In this document: positions 52,994 through 61,809 of the stretch, in pieces
Layout: each line of letters begins with the position of its first letter
Numbering within the stretch: the stretch's first letter is position 1
From: Fibrobacterota bacterium
Lineage (GTDB): Bacteria; Fibrobacterota; Chitinivibrionia; Chitinivibrionales; Chitinispirillaceae
Direction: 5' to 3'
Length of the DNA: 64,000 nt
Assembly: GCA_003164335.1 (NCBI GenBank)
Contig: PLTF01000060.1
Coordinates: forward strand, 1 to 64,000
Notes under the pieces: model-generated
Told to the model about the DNA's origin: nothing
The model's database searches: none
What the model saw: only the letters and a program-made list of their open reading frames with translations
Position numbers and translations under genes: made by a program

Positions 52994-53122
52994 GGGGACC
53001 TCTAAAAATACCGTTCATGGTTCGACAGGCTCACCACGAACGGCCATTTTCTTCAATTTTAAGGGATTACCGTTCGTCCTGAGCTTGTCGAAGGACGAAC
53101 AAAGCAATTTTTAGAGGTCCCC
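52994..53122. mobile_element. MITE-like element with 16-bp perfect terminal inverted repeats
   Basis: GGGGACCTCTAAAAAT (52994-53009) and its exact reverse complement ATTTTTAGAGGTCCCC (53107-53122) bound a 129-base unit. Inside are the two hairpins of the dispersed palindrome family (53011-53099). The other copies keep the central hairpins with degraded ends, so this copy is probably the youngest. It carries no transposase and no clear target-site duplication is visible. Confidence 0.78.
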
Positions 53123-53151
53123 CTCGGTCAATTTGATACCGATAAGGATAG

Positions 53152-54267
53152 TCAGTCGAATTTCGGAATTCCGGTAACGCCGAAGGCGGCATCGCCGAGC
53201 GCCAGCATTTTCATGTTTTTCAACCGAAGGGAATTATTGATGGGAAGGCCCTTTGCAAAGAGTAACCCATCGAGACCCCTGCCGACGATTTTATTCCCAT
53301 AAAGCATATAGACGCGATTGACGAGCCCGGCTTCGAGGAATGAAGAGGCGAGTTTTTGTCCGCCTTCGACAAAGACACTCGTCAGGTTGTTTTCAAAGGC
53401 CATTTCGGTGAAAGCTTCCAAATGCGCCGATTTCCTCGACCGTCCTGTGTACCAGTATTCGATCCGGGAATCGCCGTCAAGCTCGACCCGCCGCGAGGTC
53501 CGTTCGCGGATAACGACGATACTTCTTGCCGCTCCGGCATGCTGAAGGAACCAGCATGCTGCGGGGAGGTCTCTTCCTGAGGAGAAGATGCAGCGGGCCG
53601 GATTGAACTCCCGTTTTCTCCGCACGGTGAGTCGCGGATCGTCTCGTTCGAGCGTGGTTCTTCCCACTGCTATGGCCGCATGGCGGCGACGCAATTCATG
53701 CGCAAAGGCACGAGCCGGCGAATCGGTGATCCACTTTGAGAACCCCTGCGAATCGGCAATGCGACCATCGAGCGTGAGGGCAAGCTTCAGGGTAATCCAG
53801 GATCTTCGCCGGGTAATAGCCCAAAAAAAATCCTCATTAACGGCCTCCGCCTCCTCGCGCAGCAGGAAGGCGTCAACTGCAATACCCGCCGTCCTGAGAC
53901 GCGCAATCCCCTTGCCATTGACGAGAGGGTTCGGATCGCCGACCCCGACCACCACGCGTCCGATTCCAGCTTCGATTACCGCATCGATGCAGGGAGGGGT
54001 TCGGCCCTGGTGGCAGCATGGTTCTAACGTGACATAGAGGGTAGCTCCCCGGGCAAGCGGGCCCGCCTGGTTCAGGGCAACGCGTTCCGCATGTGCACCG
54101 CCCCAGGGTTGCGTGGTCCCGGTCCCCACTATCCCGGACCTATGGACAACGATCGCTCCAACAGCAGGATTCGGGAAGGTTTTGCCTTTGACGGACCACG
54201 CCAGCGCAATGGCCTCGGACATAAAGTTTGTATCGGGAACCGAAAAGGATGGCGTATGTGGAATCAT
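53152..54267 (-). CDS. ribD: bifunctional riboflavin deaminase/reductase RibD
   Basis: A 371-residue bifunctional enzyme of normal length. Residues 1-150 are the zinc-dependent deaminase with HAERVALNQAG and the TLEPCCHQGRTPPC ligand cluster. The reductase domain follows (WITLKLALTLDGRIADSQGF, then a NADPH-binding region). It deaminates then reduces the pyrimidine intermediate of riboflavin synthesis. Other rib genes are absent from the window, and no FMN riboswitch-like sequence was recognised in the upstream gap. Confidence 0.95.
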   Translation of the reverse strand: MIPHTPSFSVPDTNFMSEAIALAWSVKGKTFPNPAVGAIVVHRSGIVGTGTTQPWGGAHAERVALNQAGPLARGATLYVTLEPCCHQGRTPPCIDAVIEAGIGRVVVGVGDPNPLVNGKGIARLRTAGIAVDAFLLREEAEAVNEDFFWAITRRRSWITLKLALTLDGRIADSQGFSKWITDSPARAFAHELRRRHAAIAVGRTTLERDDPRLTVRRKREFNPARCIFSSGRDLPAACWFLQHAGAARSIVVIRERTSRRVELDGDSRIEYWYTGRSRKSAHLEAFTEMAFENNLTSVFVEGGQKLASSFLEAGLVNRVYMLYGNKIVGRGLDGLLFAKGLPINNSLRLKNMKMLALGDAAFGVTGIPKFD

Positions 54268-54739
54268 TTTTCAAAAATAGTATTTAGGGGTGCCCGCCGA
54301 TTTGCCCGGGCATGAAGTACACCTGCGAATTCCTTGCGAAATCACGATGTGGTCGCCCGCGAGCAAAAAGCACTATATTATAAATTCGCTCTTGCGAAAC
54401 GGTTCCCTGACAAAAAAATTCTATCCGGCGCCAAGGATCAATGCCCCCGCTCCTGCCCGCCGTCCTATCTCGGGAAGGGATAATCATAAGCGGGCATAGA
54501 TTCAACCGGCACTAAAAGATAGAATCTTTTTTCCATTACTCGGTTTTGATATTATATTTCAAATATGAAGCGGGGGTTCGTTTTTTTTTGGGGGCAGGGA
54601 AGGGAAGTTCCGGCTCCATTATGTCTGCCTGGCATTCAAAATGCCGTTAATAGATTATCCTTGCAAAACATGGGCATAAAAGATAAAATCTTTTTTCAAT
54701 GAGTTAGGCGACTTTTTTTTGCGCGGGTTAAATGAGATC
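54268..54739. other. 472-base intergenic region upstream of the polysaccharide locus
   Basis: It holds two near-identical AT-rich hairpins, AAAAGAT-AGA-ATCTTTT at 54514-54530 and AAAAGAT-AAA-ATCTTTT at 54678-54694, each followed by TT. The second overlaps a promoter-like -10. No supported open frame lies here. The repeated palindrome could be an operator for the exopolysaccharide operon. Confidence 0.5.
54661..54689 (+). promoter_or_regulatory. candidate sigma-70 promoter of the exopolysaccharide operon
   Basis: TTGCAA (54661-54666), a 17-base spacer, then TAAAAT (54684-54689), about 50 bases upstream of the first polysaccharide gene. The -10 overlaps the left loop of an AT-rich hairpin, which would suit repression at this site. 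Confidence 0.4.
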
Positions 54740-55429
54740 ATGACCTTTTCAAATAATAAGGCGTTCGGTCTCGGCAAAGTAATCCCGATGATCATCGCCA
54801 TGGCAGGCGCCGTGATTTTCCTGCTCAATGCGACTGCGGCGGCAGAGGGCGAAGAATACGTCCTGAAGCCGGGAGATGTGATTTCCGTGAATGTCGTTGA
54901 GCATGAAGAATTCTCCGGTCGCCATAAGATCAGGCCCGATGGCCGGATAAACTATCCGGTCATCGGGGAGCTGGATGTCGCCTCGCTTACCTGCGCCCAG
55001 CTCGTTAAAATCATGGAAAGCAAGTTGTCCCCCTATGTGAATAATCCCGTGGTTTCGATTTCGATTGAGGCATATTTTGCCAACAAAATCTTCATCATCG
55101 GTGATGTCAATCGTCCCGGTGAATTTGAAATTTATGAACCTATCGATTTAATCAAGGCACTCGCCATGTGTGGCGGGCAGAAAAACGCCGGTGCGCGGAT
55201 CGCCAAAATTATCAGGGCCGACGGCACTATCATTTCGGTCGATCTGCTCGACCTTTGTAACGGGAAGATGTCGAAACTTGAAACCAACAAATTCCTGCTC
55301 TACCCGGGCGACACCATATTTATTCCGGAAACGTTTATCTTCAACTGGGGTGTTCTAGCCGCCATTCTTAGCGCCGTAGCTCTTGCCCTGGAGATAGCCC
55401 TGTACGCAATCTGGATTAACGATCGCTGA
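54740..55429 (+). CDS. Wza-like polysaccharide export protein
   Basis: A 229-residue protein from the ATG at 54740; a TTG at 54719 adds 7 residues. A signal segment (VIPMIIAMAGAVIFLLNATAAAEG) is followed by a poly-export domain starting YVLKPGDVISVNVVEHEEF with IRPDGRINYPVIGELDVA. An SLBB-like domain follows (IFIIGDVNRPGEFEIYEPID). The C-terminus is a membrane helix (WGVLAAILSAVALALEIALYA), the feature of Wza channels that cross the outer membrane. Together these point to outer-membrane export of an exopolysaccharide or capsule made by the locus downstream. Confidence 0.9.
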   Translation: MTFSNNKAFGLGKVIPMIIAMAGAVIFLLNATAAAEGEEYVLKPGDVISVNVVEHEEFSGRHKIRPDGRINYPVIGELDVASLTCAQLVKIMESKLSPYVNNPVVSISIEAYFANKIFIIGDVNRPGEFEIYEPIDLIKALAMCGGQKNAGARIAKIIRADGTIISVDLLDLCNGKMSKLETNKFLLYPGDTIFIPETFIFNWGVLAAILSAVALALEIALYAIWINDR

Positions 55430-55600
55430 GACGAGACGACGACTCTTAACGGCTTATCGGCGGTGGATGCGTTGGAGCGAGGGACCCCTCCTGCAAGCAG
55501 GTCAAATACCGGATTGAACCATGGAAGGTTGGCCTTACGCTGGAAAGCGATGGTATGCGCTTTAAAAGAACCGGATTCGGGATTACGGAGATAGCAGGCT

Positions 55601-56455
55601 ATGGGGTATATCGAATTCTGGGAATTAACCGAGAAGCCCTTTGAAGAAGTAAGCGACACCAGATTTTTCTTCGAGAGCGAGGGTCACCGGGAAGCGCTCG
55701 ACCGGATGCTCTATGTTATCAACGACCGGAACATGAATATCGGTCTTCTTACGGGAGAGATCGGGTCCGGAAAAACACTCCTCAGAAATGTATTTTTCGC
55801 CTCCCTGCCGCCGCCGCAGTTCGAAATAATAGAATTTGAAAATTCAAATTATGCCTTTGAGGACCTTCTTTTCGACGCTGTTGAACGTATTGCATCGGCA
55901 CACCAGCATGCTCCTCCGGCAGGCGTTGGCCAGATTCCCGTCAGGGGCGATAAGTTTGCTCTCATGCGGCTTTTCCGGGCTCAGCTCGAATATTTGCGGT
56001 ATGAAGAAATGCGCCATCTGGTAGTGCTCTATGATGAGGCGCAGCAAATGGACGATGGTGCTCTCGACGAGGTGAAAAATTTTACGAATTTTACCGCTCG
56101 TGAGGAGAAATTTCTTACCGTATTTTTTGTAGGTCAGCCCGAGTTGCGGGAAAAAATCAAGCGTCTTCGTCAGCTTGACCAGCGTATTTTACTGCGGTTT
56201 CACCTCAACAATCTCGATTTCAGTAATACTGTCGGGTATATCGATCATCGGCTCGGGGTGGCGGGAAGATCGAAAAACGGCGTTTTCACCGAATCGTCCC
56301 TTGAAATGATTTTCCGGGCCACCGGCGGCGTTCCCCGGGAGATCAACCGCCTCTGCAAGCTTGCCCTGCATTACGGCTTTGCCCATGACCTCTCCACGAT
56401 TTCAATCGATGACATCCAGGCAATCCTCGATGACATGAAAGCCCAGGGCGGATGA
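55601..56455 (+). CDS. ExeA-like AAA ATPase associated with exopolysaccharide assembly
   Basis: A 284-residue AAA ATPase. Walker A is GEIGSGKTLL near residue 51, Walker B LVVLYDEAQQMDDGAL near residue 140, and a sensor/Arg region FFVGQPELREKI is followed by RATGGVPREINRL (sensor 2-like). ExeA/GspA-type ATPases of this size occur beside tyrosine autokinases in exosortase-linked exopolysaccharide loci. They have no peptidoglycan-binding domain, and neither does this one. It overlaps the kinase gene by ATGA, so the two are coupled. The exact role is unknown. Confidence 0.9.
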   Translation: MGYIEFWELTEKPFEEVSDTRFFFESEGHREALDRMLYVINDRNMNIGLLTGEIGSGKTLLRNVFFASLPPPQFEIIEFENSNYAFEDLLFDAVERIASAHQHAPPAGVGQIPVRGDKFALMRLFRAQLEYLRYEEMRHLVVLYDEAQQMDDGALDEVKNFTNFTAREEKFLTVFFVGQPELREKIKRLRQLDQRILLRFHLNNLDFSNTVGYIDHRLGVAGRSKNGVFTESSLEMIFRATGGVPREINRLCKLALHYGFAHDLSTISIDDIQAILDDMKAQGG

Positions 56456-59400
56456 AATCGAAGAAATTCAGTTTCAGCGAAATAATCAGGAAAATCAATG
56501 CTGATCCCGATCGGCCCTCCGAAGCCTCACCGAAGGCTCCCGGAGATGCATCAGGAGCGGCACCGGGAGATTCGCAGCAGCCCCTGCATTTCATTCATGG
56601 CGACGACCATCAGTTGCCCCCTTCCCAGAAAAGGCCTGCGGCGGCATCGGGAAAAGCCGAACCATCCGGCCCGGCAGCGAGAAATTCCGCGTCGCGATTC
56701 CGCACGGGTAAGGTAGACGACGAGGAAGAGCTCGAATTCGACCTTTTCAGGTATCTCGGAATCATCCTTCAGCGGAAAAGGCCGGTTGCTTTCGTTGCCC
56801 TCATCATCACCGCCTTCTGCATATTCCAGTATGTCAACAGTGAGAGGCTCTACACGGCCCATGCCCAGTTGCGGTTCAAACCGGAAGACAAGGAACTTAT
56901 CGGCGAAGAGAATCTTCACAATCCCGGGAACCAGGAGACCGCCCTCAATACCCATCTTGAACTGCTCAAATCAAATACCGTGCTCTCCATCGTCGCCGAC
57001 AGTCTTGGCAATCGGGTTCACCCGGGCCAGATTGAGCGCTATCTGACAATCGCTCAGGGGCAGACGAACCGGGAGCGGAATGACCTTATCGAACTTTACT
57101 ACCAGAATCCGGATGCCAGGCTTGCCCGCGATGTGCTGAACGTATTGTGCCAAACCTATATCAACTACCAGAAAGAGGTAAACGCCCAGGAAATCACCAC
57201 GCTTCTGGGAAAGCTCGAAGAGCAGATTAATAAGTTTCAGGCCGAGCTGGATATAAAGGAAGGCGACCTTCGGCAGTTTAAAGAAGACAATCGCATGGTG
57301 GAACTCTCCGATGAGACGAATCTGACCGTTTCGAAACTGTCGGATCTGGAGCTCGATCTCCAGAAAACCCAGATGAATCTCCTTCAGGGCAGGCAAAAAG
57401 ACCTGGCGGTGTCCTCGCAGATAAGCCAGCAATCACCTGATGTAGTACAGTCGGTTACGTATATCGATCCAACCAAAGACAAACTTGCACAACTTGAACT
57501 GGAATACAATACCCTGTCAGCCGAAAACAGTCCCGAGCACTTCAAGGTCAAGATTCTGCGAAATCAGATCGAGAAGCTCAAAGCCTCCGGGGCCGACAGC
57601 ATGACCCGTGAGGCCTCTTCCAAGACGCTCGTCAGTAATCCCATCCGCCAATCGCTCCTTCAGGATAAGGTCGACTGGAACGTCGACCGTTCATCCCTTG
57701 AGGCAAAACGCCAGGCACTGACCGGGGAGATCGAAAAATTGAACGGCGAACTGCATAAGCTGCCCGCCGTGCAGCAGCGGTACGCATTTCTGGAACGGGA
57801 GACGGAGTCGCTCGTTCAGACGCTCAAGCTTCTTAAGTCGAAGCAGGCCGAGGCGCAGGTCCAGCGGGATGCCCAGAAAATAGATATTATTATCCAGAAC
57901 CGGGCGTTGCTTCCGACGCAGGCGGTCCCGAGCGTTAAATTCATCACCATAATCATGGGGCTTATCATCGGCCTCATATTCGGCATCGGACTTGCCTTCC
58001 TCCTCGAATACCTGGATCAGAGCGTCAAGGACCCCATTCAAATCGAGAAAAACCTCGATCTGCCGCTTCTGGGCATTGTGCCGGTCATTGAAACCAATAA
58101 GGCGCTCATCCAGCAGTTTGCCGACCTGGAGAAGAAAATTCTCGAACCGTTTCGTTCGCTGCGGGCGAACCTGAAGCACCTTGCGGTAATGCACAACAGC
58201 AAGGTGTTCATGATATGCAGTGCAATCAAGGGAGAAGGCAAAACCACGCTTGCCGCCAATCTGGCCATTACCTTTGCCGTTGACGGAAAGAAAACCATTC
58301 TCGTTGACGCCGACCTGCGGCGATCACAGATGCACTCGCTTTTTGCAATCCCGAAGGAACTCGGCCTGACCGACTATCTCCTCGGCACCGCAACGGTTGA
58401 CAATGTACTCAAGAAAACCGAGCTGGACAACTTGTCGCTCATCACCTCGGGCGAACGCCCGCATAATCCTGCGGAACTGGTCGGCACCTACCGGTTCGAC
58501 CTTCTGGTCAAGGAGCTGCGCGACCGGGCCGACATTGTAATTTTTGATTCCCCAGCAGTTCTGCCGGTCAGCGATGCGTTGACTATGGCGCCGAAAATGG
58601 ACGGCTGCGTCATGGTATTCAGGACCAATTGGACACCCCTGAAGGCCGCCAAGCAGGCCAAGCATCAGATCTCCCGGCTCGGGTGCACCATATTCGGCGG
58701 AATTTTCAACGGTGTATCGCTGCATCGCAGTTACTATCCGTACTACTATGGGTATTACGGTTATTATTCCTATAGTAAATATACCTATGACGATGAGAAG
58801 AAAAAGGGGCCGGCGCTCCGGGAATTAGGACTTCGCCTTGAAAATGGTTTCAGGAAGGGTATATTGACGATCCGGTACGGTTCGCCAAAATTTCTTGCCG
58901 CGGCCGGAACTTTCGGCCGGCGCATTGCCCGGAAAAGATTCATCCTCCTGCTTCTTCTATGCGGGATATCGGCCGCAGGATTATGGTATTTAAACCATTC
59001 ATCCCGCGCGGCAACGGTAAAAGGCCATGTCGAAACCGCAGGAACCGCCGGAGTGCCGAAAAGAGCCGGCGCGTCGCTGTCGACGGTAAGCGATACCGCG
59101 TCCATTATGTCCGATACCATGCTCCCCGATCCTGAACAAAAGGGGAGAATACCCTTGACTCCTGTTTCCGGAACCGGGCTCTGGTTCAATGCACTGAAGA
59201 CAGCGGACCTCGATGGATATCTCAGTCTTTACGATACGGCCCAGTTTAAATTTTCCGGCGGTGATTTTGGAAAGTGGCGGGACCGGGCCAGGACTTATTT
59301 TGCCAGAAACCGGGGCGCATCGTATAAGCTGGACACCATTTGGCGGACGATTGCCCCGCCTCCCCTGATCGAAACCCGCCTCAGGCTGACCATGGTGAGC

Positions 59401-59496
59401 GGCTCCGATACTTTACGGATCATAAAAGCGCTCTCATGGAAAAACGGCAACGACAGCTGGAAGATCATCGGTGACCAAACCGGTCGTGCAAGATAG
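56452..59496 (+). CDS. Wzc/BY-kinase tyrosine autokinase with C-terminal NTF2-like domain
   Basis: A 1014-residue inner-membrane protein. TM1 (about 110-127), a large periplasmic Wzz/coiled-coil region (about 130-490), TM2 (about 495-518), then the cytosolic kinase: Walker A SAIKGEGKTTLAANL at about 588, A' KTILVDADLRRSQM, Walker B ADIVIFDSPAV. A run of tyrosines (YPYYYGYYGYYSYSKYTY) at about 761-779 is the autophosphorylation cluster where such proteins normally end. Here about 235 more residues follow: a third membrane helix (ILLLLLCGISAAGLWYL, about 830-846) and a fold at about 910-1010 with NTF2/SnoaL character (DGYLSLYDTAQFKFSG, then DSWKIIGDQTG). This fusion is not typical of Wzc. Confidence 0.9.
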   Translation: MKSKKFSFSEIIRKINADPDRPSEASPKAPGDASGAAPGDSQQPLHFIHGDDHQLPPSQKRPAAASGKAEPSGPAARNSASRFRTGKVDDEEELEFDLFRYLGIILQRKRPVAFVALIITAFCIFQYVNSERLYTAHAQLRFKPEDKELIGEENLHNPGNQETALNTHLELLKSNTVLSIVADSLGNRVHPGQIERYLTIAQGQTNRERNDLIELYYQNPDARLARDVLNVLCQTYINYQKEVNAQEITTLLGKLEEQINKFQAELDIKEGDLRQFKEDNRMVELSDETNLTVSKLSDLELDLQKTQMNLLQGRQKDLAVSSQISQQSPDVVQSVTYIDPTKDKLAQLELEYNTLSAENSPEHFKVKILRNQIEKLKASGADSMTREASSKTLVSNPIRQSLLQDKVDWNVDRSSLEAKRQALTGEIEKLNGELHKLPAVQQRYAFLERETESLVQTLKLLKSKQAEAQVQRDAQKIDIIIQNRALLPTQAVPSVKFITIIMGLIIGLIFGIGLAFLLEYLDQSVKDPIQIEKNLDLPLLGIVPVIETNKALIQQFADLEKKILEPFRSLRANLKHLAVMHNSKVFMICSAIKGEGKTTLAANLAITFAVDGKKTILVDADLRRSQMHSLFAIPKELGLTDYLLGTATVDNVLKKTELDNLSLITSGERPHNPAELVGTYRFDLLVKELRDRADIVIFDSPAVLPVSDALTMAPKMDGCVMVFRTNWTPLKAAKQAKHQISRLGCTIFGGIFNGVSLHRSYYPYYYGYYGYYSYSKYTYDDEKKKGPALRELGLRLENGFRKGILTIRYGSPKFLAAAGTFGRRIARKRFILLLLLCGISAAGLWYLNHSSRAATVKGHVETAGTAGVPKRAGASLSTVSDTASIMSDTMLPDPEQKGRIPLTPVSGTGLWFNALKTADLDGYLSLYDTAQFKFSGGDFGKWRDRARTYFARNRGASYKLDTIWRTIAPPPLIETRLRLTMVSGSDTLRIIKALSWKNGNDSWKIIGDQTGRAR

Positions 59497-59554
59497 TGAG
59501 CTCCCGGTTCGGGAGCGCCACCCTTGCATTTTAAAGAGAGGGCGGGTATTCTCC

Positions 59555-60889
59555 TTGAAAACGCGGGTGCTGTGCCTTATCATCTTCGTATGGCAGACCG
59601 GCGGAATTGCTCAAACGCGTCTTAACGAGAGCAATCTTTCCGGCACTCGCCTCGAATCCTTTTCGGGCGAAATTATAGTTACCGCAATCGGCAATCGGCA
59701 GGAGCCGCCGAAGGCCGGAATGGTTTTGCGGACGGGCGATGAAGTGCAAACCCTCGGATCGGCACAATCCGAAGTCGTTATCGGATCAACTGCCCGTATT
59801 GTAAGCGACGAGTTCTCAGATATTATCCTCGATCGTATGGAAACCGGGTCGGATGGCGGGTCAAACTTCACTATCCGGCAGAAAAGCGGCAGCTGCTGGT
59901 ATAAGGTGGGGCAGAGCGGCTCCTCCGGTGAATTCCGGATTGCGACGCCTGTTGCATCGGTTACCGCCGGGGGAAAAGCGACCAATTTCCTTCTCGATGT
60001 GCAAACCGACCGGATATCCCTTTCCTGTATCGGAGGGACGGTCCATGCCGAAATGAATGGGAGTGCCGAATCGGTCAATCTTCAATCCGGACAGACCGTC
60101 ATAGCTTTTGCCGACGGAAGGCCGTTCCAGCTCTCGCGGTCCGCTCCCGATCTCGGGGTTGCCGAGCGGTCTCTGCAGGCTGCTCCGGGCGGATCTCCCG
60201 CTCCGCGTGATACCGCTGCCAGGAATGGAAAAATCCGAGACAAGACCGATCAGCCATTCACCGTGCTTATTTGCGGACCTCCCTACTTTTTCGGCGTAGT
60301 AAGCTTTCAGCCCGATAGAGGAGTTGTGTACATTGTGCAGATTCCGTCCAACCTTCATGTTGAAGAGTATGTTCAGGGGGTCGAAACCCTTAACCAGGCG
60401 TATAATTACGGAGGAGCCCCGCTGGTTGCATCACTCCTGGAACCGCTGTTCGAGGTGCATCTTGTCAAATATGCCGTAATTACAAGGGCCACCGCCGGGC
60501 AGCTGGTACATCAGATCGGTGCAGTAATTGCAATTTCGGGAAATGATTCTTCTCACATGGGGAGCAGCGACCTCATGAGGTATCTTCCCACGGGCAACCC
60601 TTCATCTGACGACGATCAACGGCGCGTTGAAGCGGTTATGGACGCACTGTTCGACGGTCTCCATGACCAGAAAATTACGCTTACCATGCCTATGGTCCAG
60701 GGACTGCTGAGCTCCATGAATACCAATATCGATGCCGGGGAACTCATGGCCTGCTGTGCCAGGTTCCGTACCGGAACGGGCTTGACCCGGCGGAATCTTA
60801 TCTTGCCGACCATTGAAAAACAAAAAGAAGGAAAGTATTTCAACGATCCCGATGAAATTCGCTGCCGTCAAATCCTCAATGGTAATTGA
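59555..60889 (+). CDS. FecR-domain protein with degenerate LytR-CpsA-Psr-like half
   Basis: A 444-residue secreted protein from the TTG at 59555; a GTG at 59471 overlaps the kinase stop and would add a long non-signal n-region. The signal peptide (VLCLIIFVWQTGGIAQ) is followed by a FecR-type beta domain (residues about 40-150: LRTGDEVQTLGSAQSEVVI, later VTAGGKATNFLLDV). The C-terminal half (about 235-375) reads like an LCP domain: VVYIVQIPSNLHVEEYV, NQAYNYGGAPLVASLL, DDDQRRVEAVMDAL. The catalytic Arg/Asp positions (SIPRDT) appear lost. LCP enzymes attach polymers to a surface acceptor, so a structural role in polymer handling is suggested. Confidence 0.72.
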   Translation: MKTRVLCLIIFVWQTGGIAQTRLNESNLSGTRLESFSGEIIVTAIGNRQEPPKAGMVLRTGDEVQTLGSAQSEVVIGSTARIVSDEFSDIILDRMETGSDGGSNFTIRQKSGSCWYKVGQSGSSGEFRIATPVASVTAGGKATNFLLDVQTDRISLSCIGGTVHAEMNGSAESVNLQSGQTVIAFADGRPFQLSRSAPDLGVAERSLQAAPGGSPAPRDTAARNGKIRDKTDQPFTVLICGPPYFFGVVSFQPDRGVVYIVQIPSNLHVEEYVQGVETLNQAYNYGGAPLVASLLEPLFEVHLVKYAVITRATAGQLVHQIGAVIAISGNDSSHMGSSDLMRYLPTGNPSSDDDQRRVEAVMDALFDGLHDQKITLTMPMVQGLLSSMNTNIDAGELMACCARFRTGTGLTRRNLILPTIEKQKEGKYFNDPDEIRCRQILNGN

Positions 60890-60922
60890 ACCGGGACTAT
60901 CCGCTTCTTCGGAGACACGTAC

Positions 60923-61789
60923 ATGAAACTTCTGGTCGTCGGCCATACCGGCATGCTGGGATCCGACATGCTTCTCGCTGCACGGAACGCGGGCCATGAG
61001 GCCTCAGGAATTGACTATCCGGACATCGACATCACCCGTCAGGAGAGTATCCGTGCCTGCCTGGGCGAAATCAGGCCGGACGCGGTCATCAATTGCGCTG
61101 CTTTTACGGCTGTGGATGCCTGCGAGACCGAGGTCCGCAGGGCATTTTCAGTTAATGCCGAGGGGGCCGGGTTCCTTTCCCTTGCCGCCAAGGAGGTTGG
61201 GAGCATTTTTGTGCATTACAGCACCGACTATGTTTTCGATGGGAATGCAACGGTTCCCTATGGAGAGTCGGATCCAACCGGGCCCCGAACCGTCTACGGC
61301 AGATCGAAACTTGAGGGGGAGCGGCTTGCCGGGGCGAATAATGACCGGACCTTCATCATCAGAATCGCCTGGCTGTACGGAACCACCGGCACTCATTTTG
61401 TAAAAACCATACGGGAATTGGCGAAGAAATATGAAACAACCGATTCGCATATCAGGGTGGTAAATGACCAGATCGGATCCCCCACCTGCACGCTCGATGT
61501 TTGCTCCCAGACGCTCACCCTGCTCGAAACCGGTCGTTTTGGCCTGTACCACGGTACGAGCGAAGGCCAATGCTCATGGTACGACTTCGCCGGGGAGATC
61601 GTCCGCGCAGCCGGTTTTAAAACGATTGTCGATCCGTGCACTACTGCCGAGTTTCCACGACCGGCACCGCGCCCCGCATGGAGCGTGCTGGAAAATGCAG
61701 CGCTTAAAAGGCTCGGGCTCAACCGCATGCCGCATTGGAAAGAGGCATTTTCAGCCTTCCTTGAGCGAGAAGTGCAATCCCCGTTGTGA
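60923..61789 (+). CDS. rfbD: dTDP-4-dehydrorhamnose reductase
   Basis: A 288-residue short-chain reductase that makes dTDP-L-rhamnose, a common exopolysaccharide and O-antigen precursor. The Rossmann motif is KLLVVGHTGMLGSDML at the N-terminus. It also has YSTDYVFDGN and the catalytic YGRSKLEGE (YxxxK) near residue 127. The ATG is preceded by a GGAGA site. It lies directly downstream of the polysaccharide assembly genes and next to rfbB. The other two pathway genes (rfbA, rfbC) are not seen in the window. Confidence 0.95.
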   Translation: MKLLVVGHTGMLGSDMLLAARNAGHEASGIDYPDIDITRQESIRACLGEIRPDAVINCAAFTAVDACETEVRRAFSVNAEGAGFLSLAAKEVGSIFVHYSTDYVFDGNATVPYGESDPTGPRTVYGRSKLEGERLAGANNDRTFIIRIAWLYGTTGTHFVKTIRELAKKYETTDSHIRVVNDQIGSPTCTLDVCSQTLTLLETGRFGLYHGTSEGQCSWYDFAGEIVRAAGFKTIVDPCTTAEFPRPAPRPAWSVLENAALKRLGLNRMPHWKEAFSAFLEREVQSPL

Positions 61790-61809
61790 GAGGTTATTTT
61801 TCTACCACT

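Noticed and set aside
54268-54739. FMN riboswitch upstream of ribD or the polysaccharide operon
   Set aside because: The gap lacks the conserved RFN-element sequences; only AT-rich palindromes were found.
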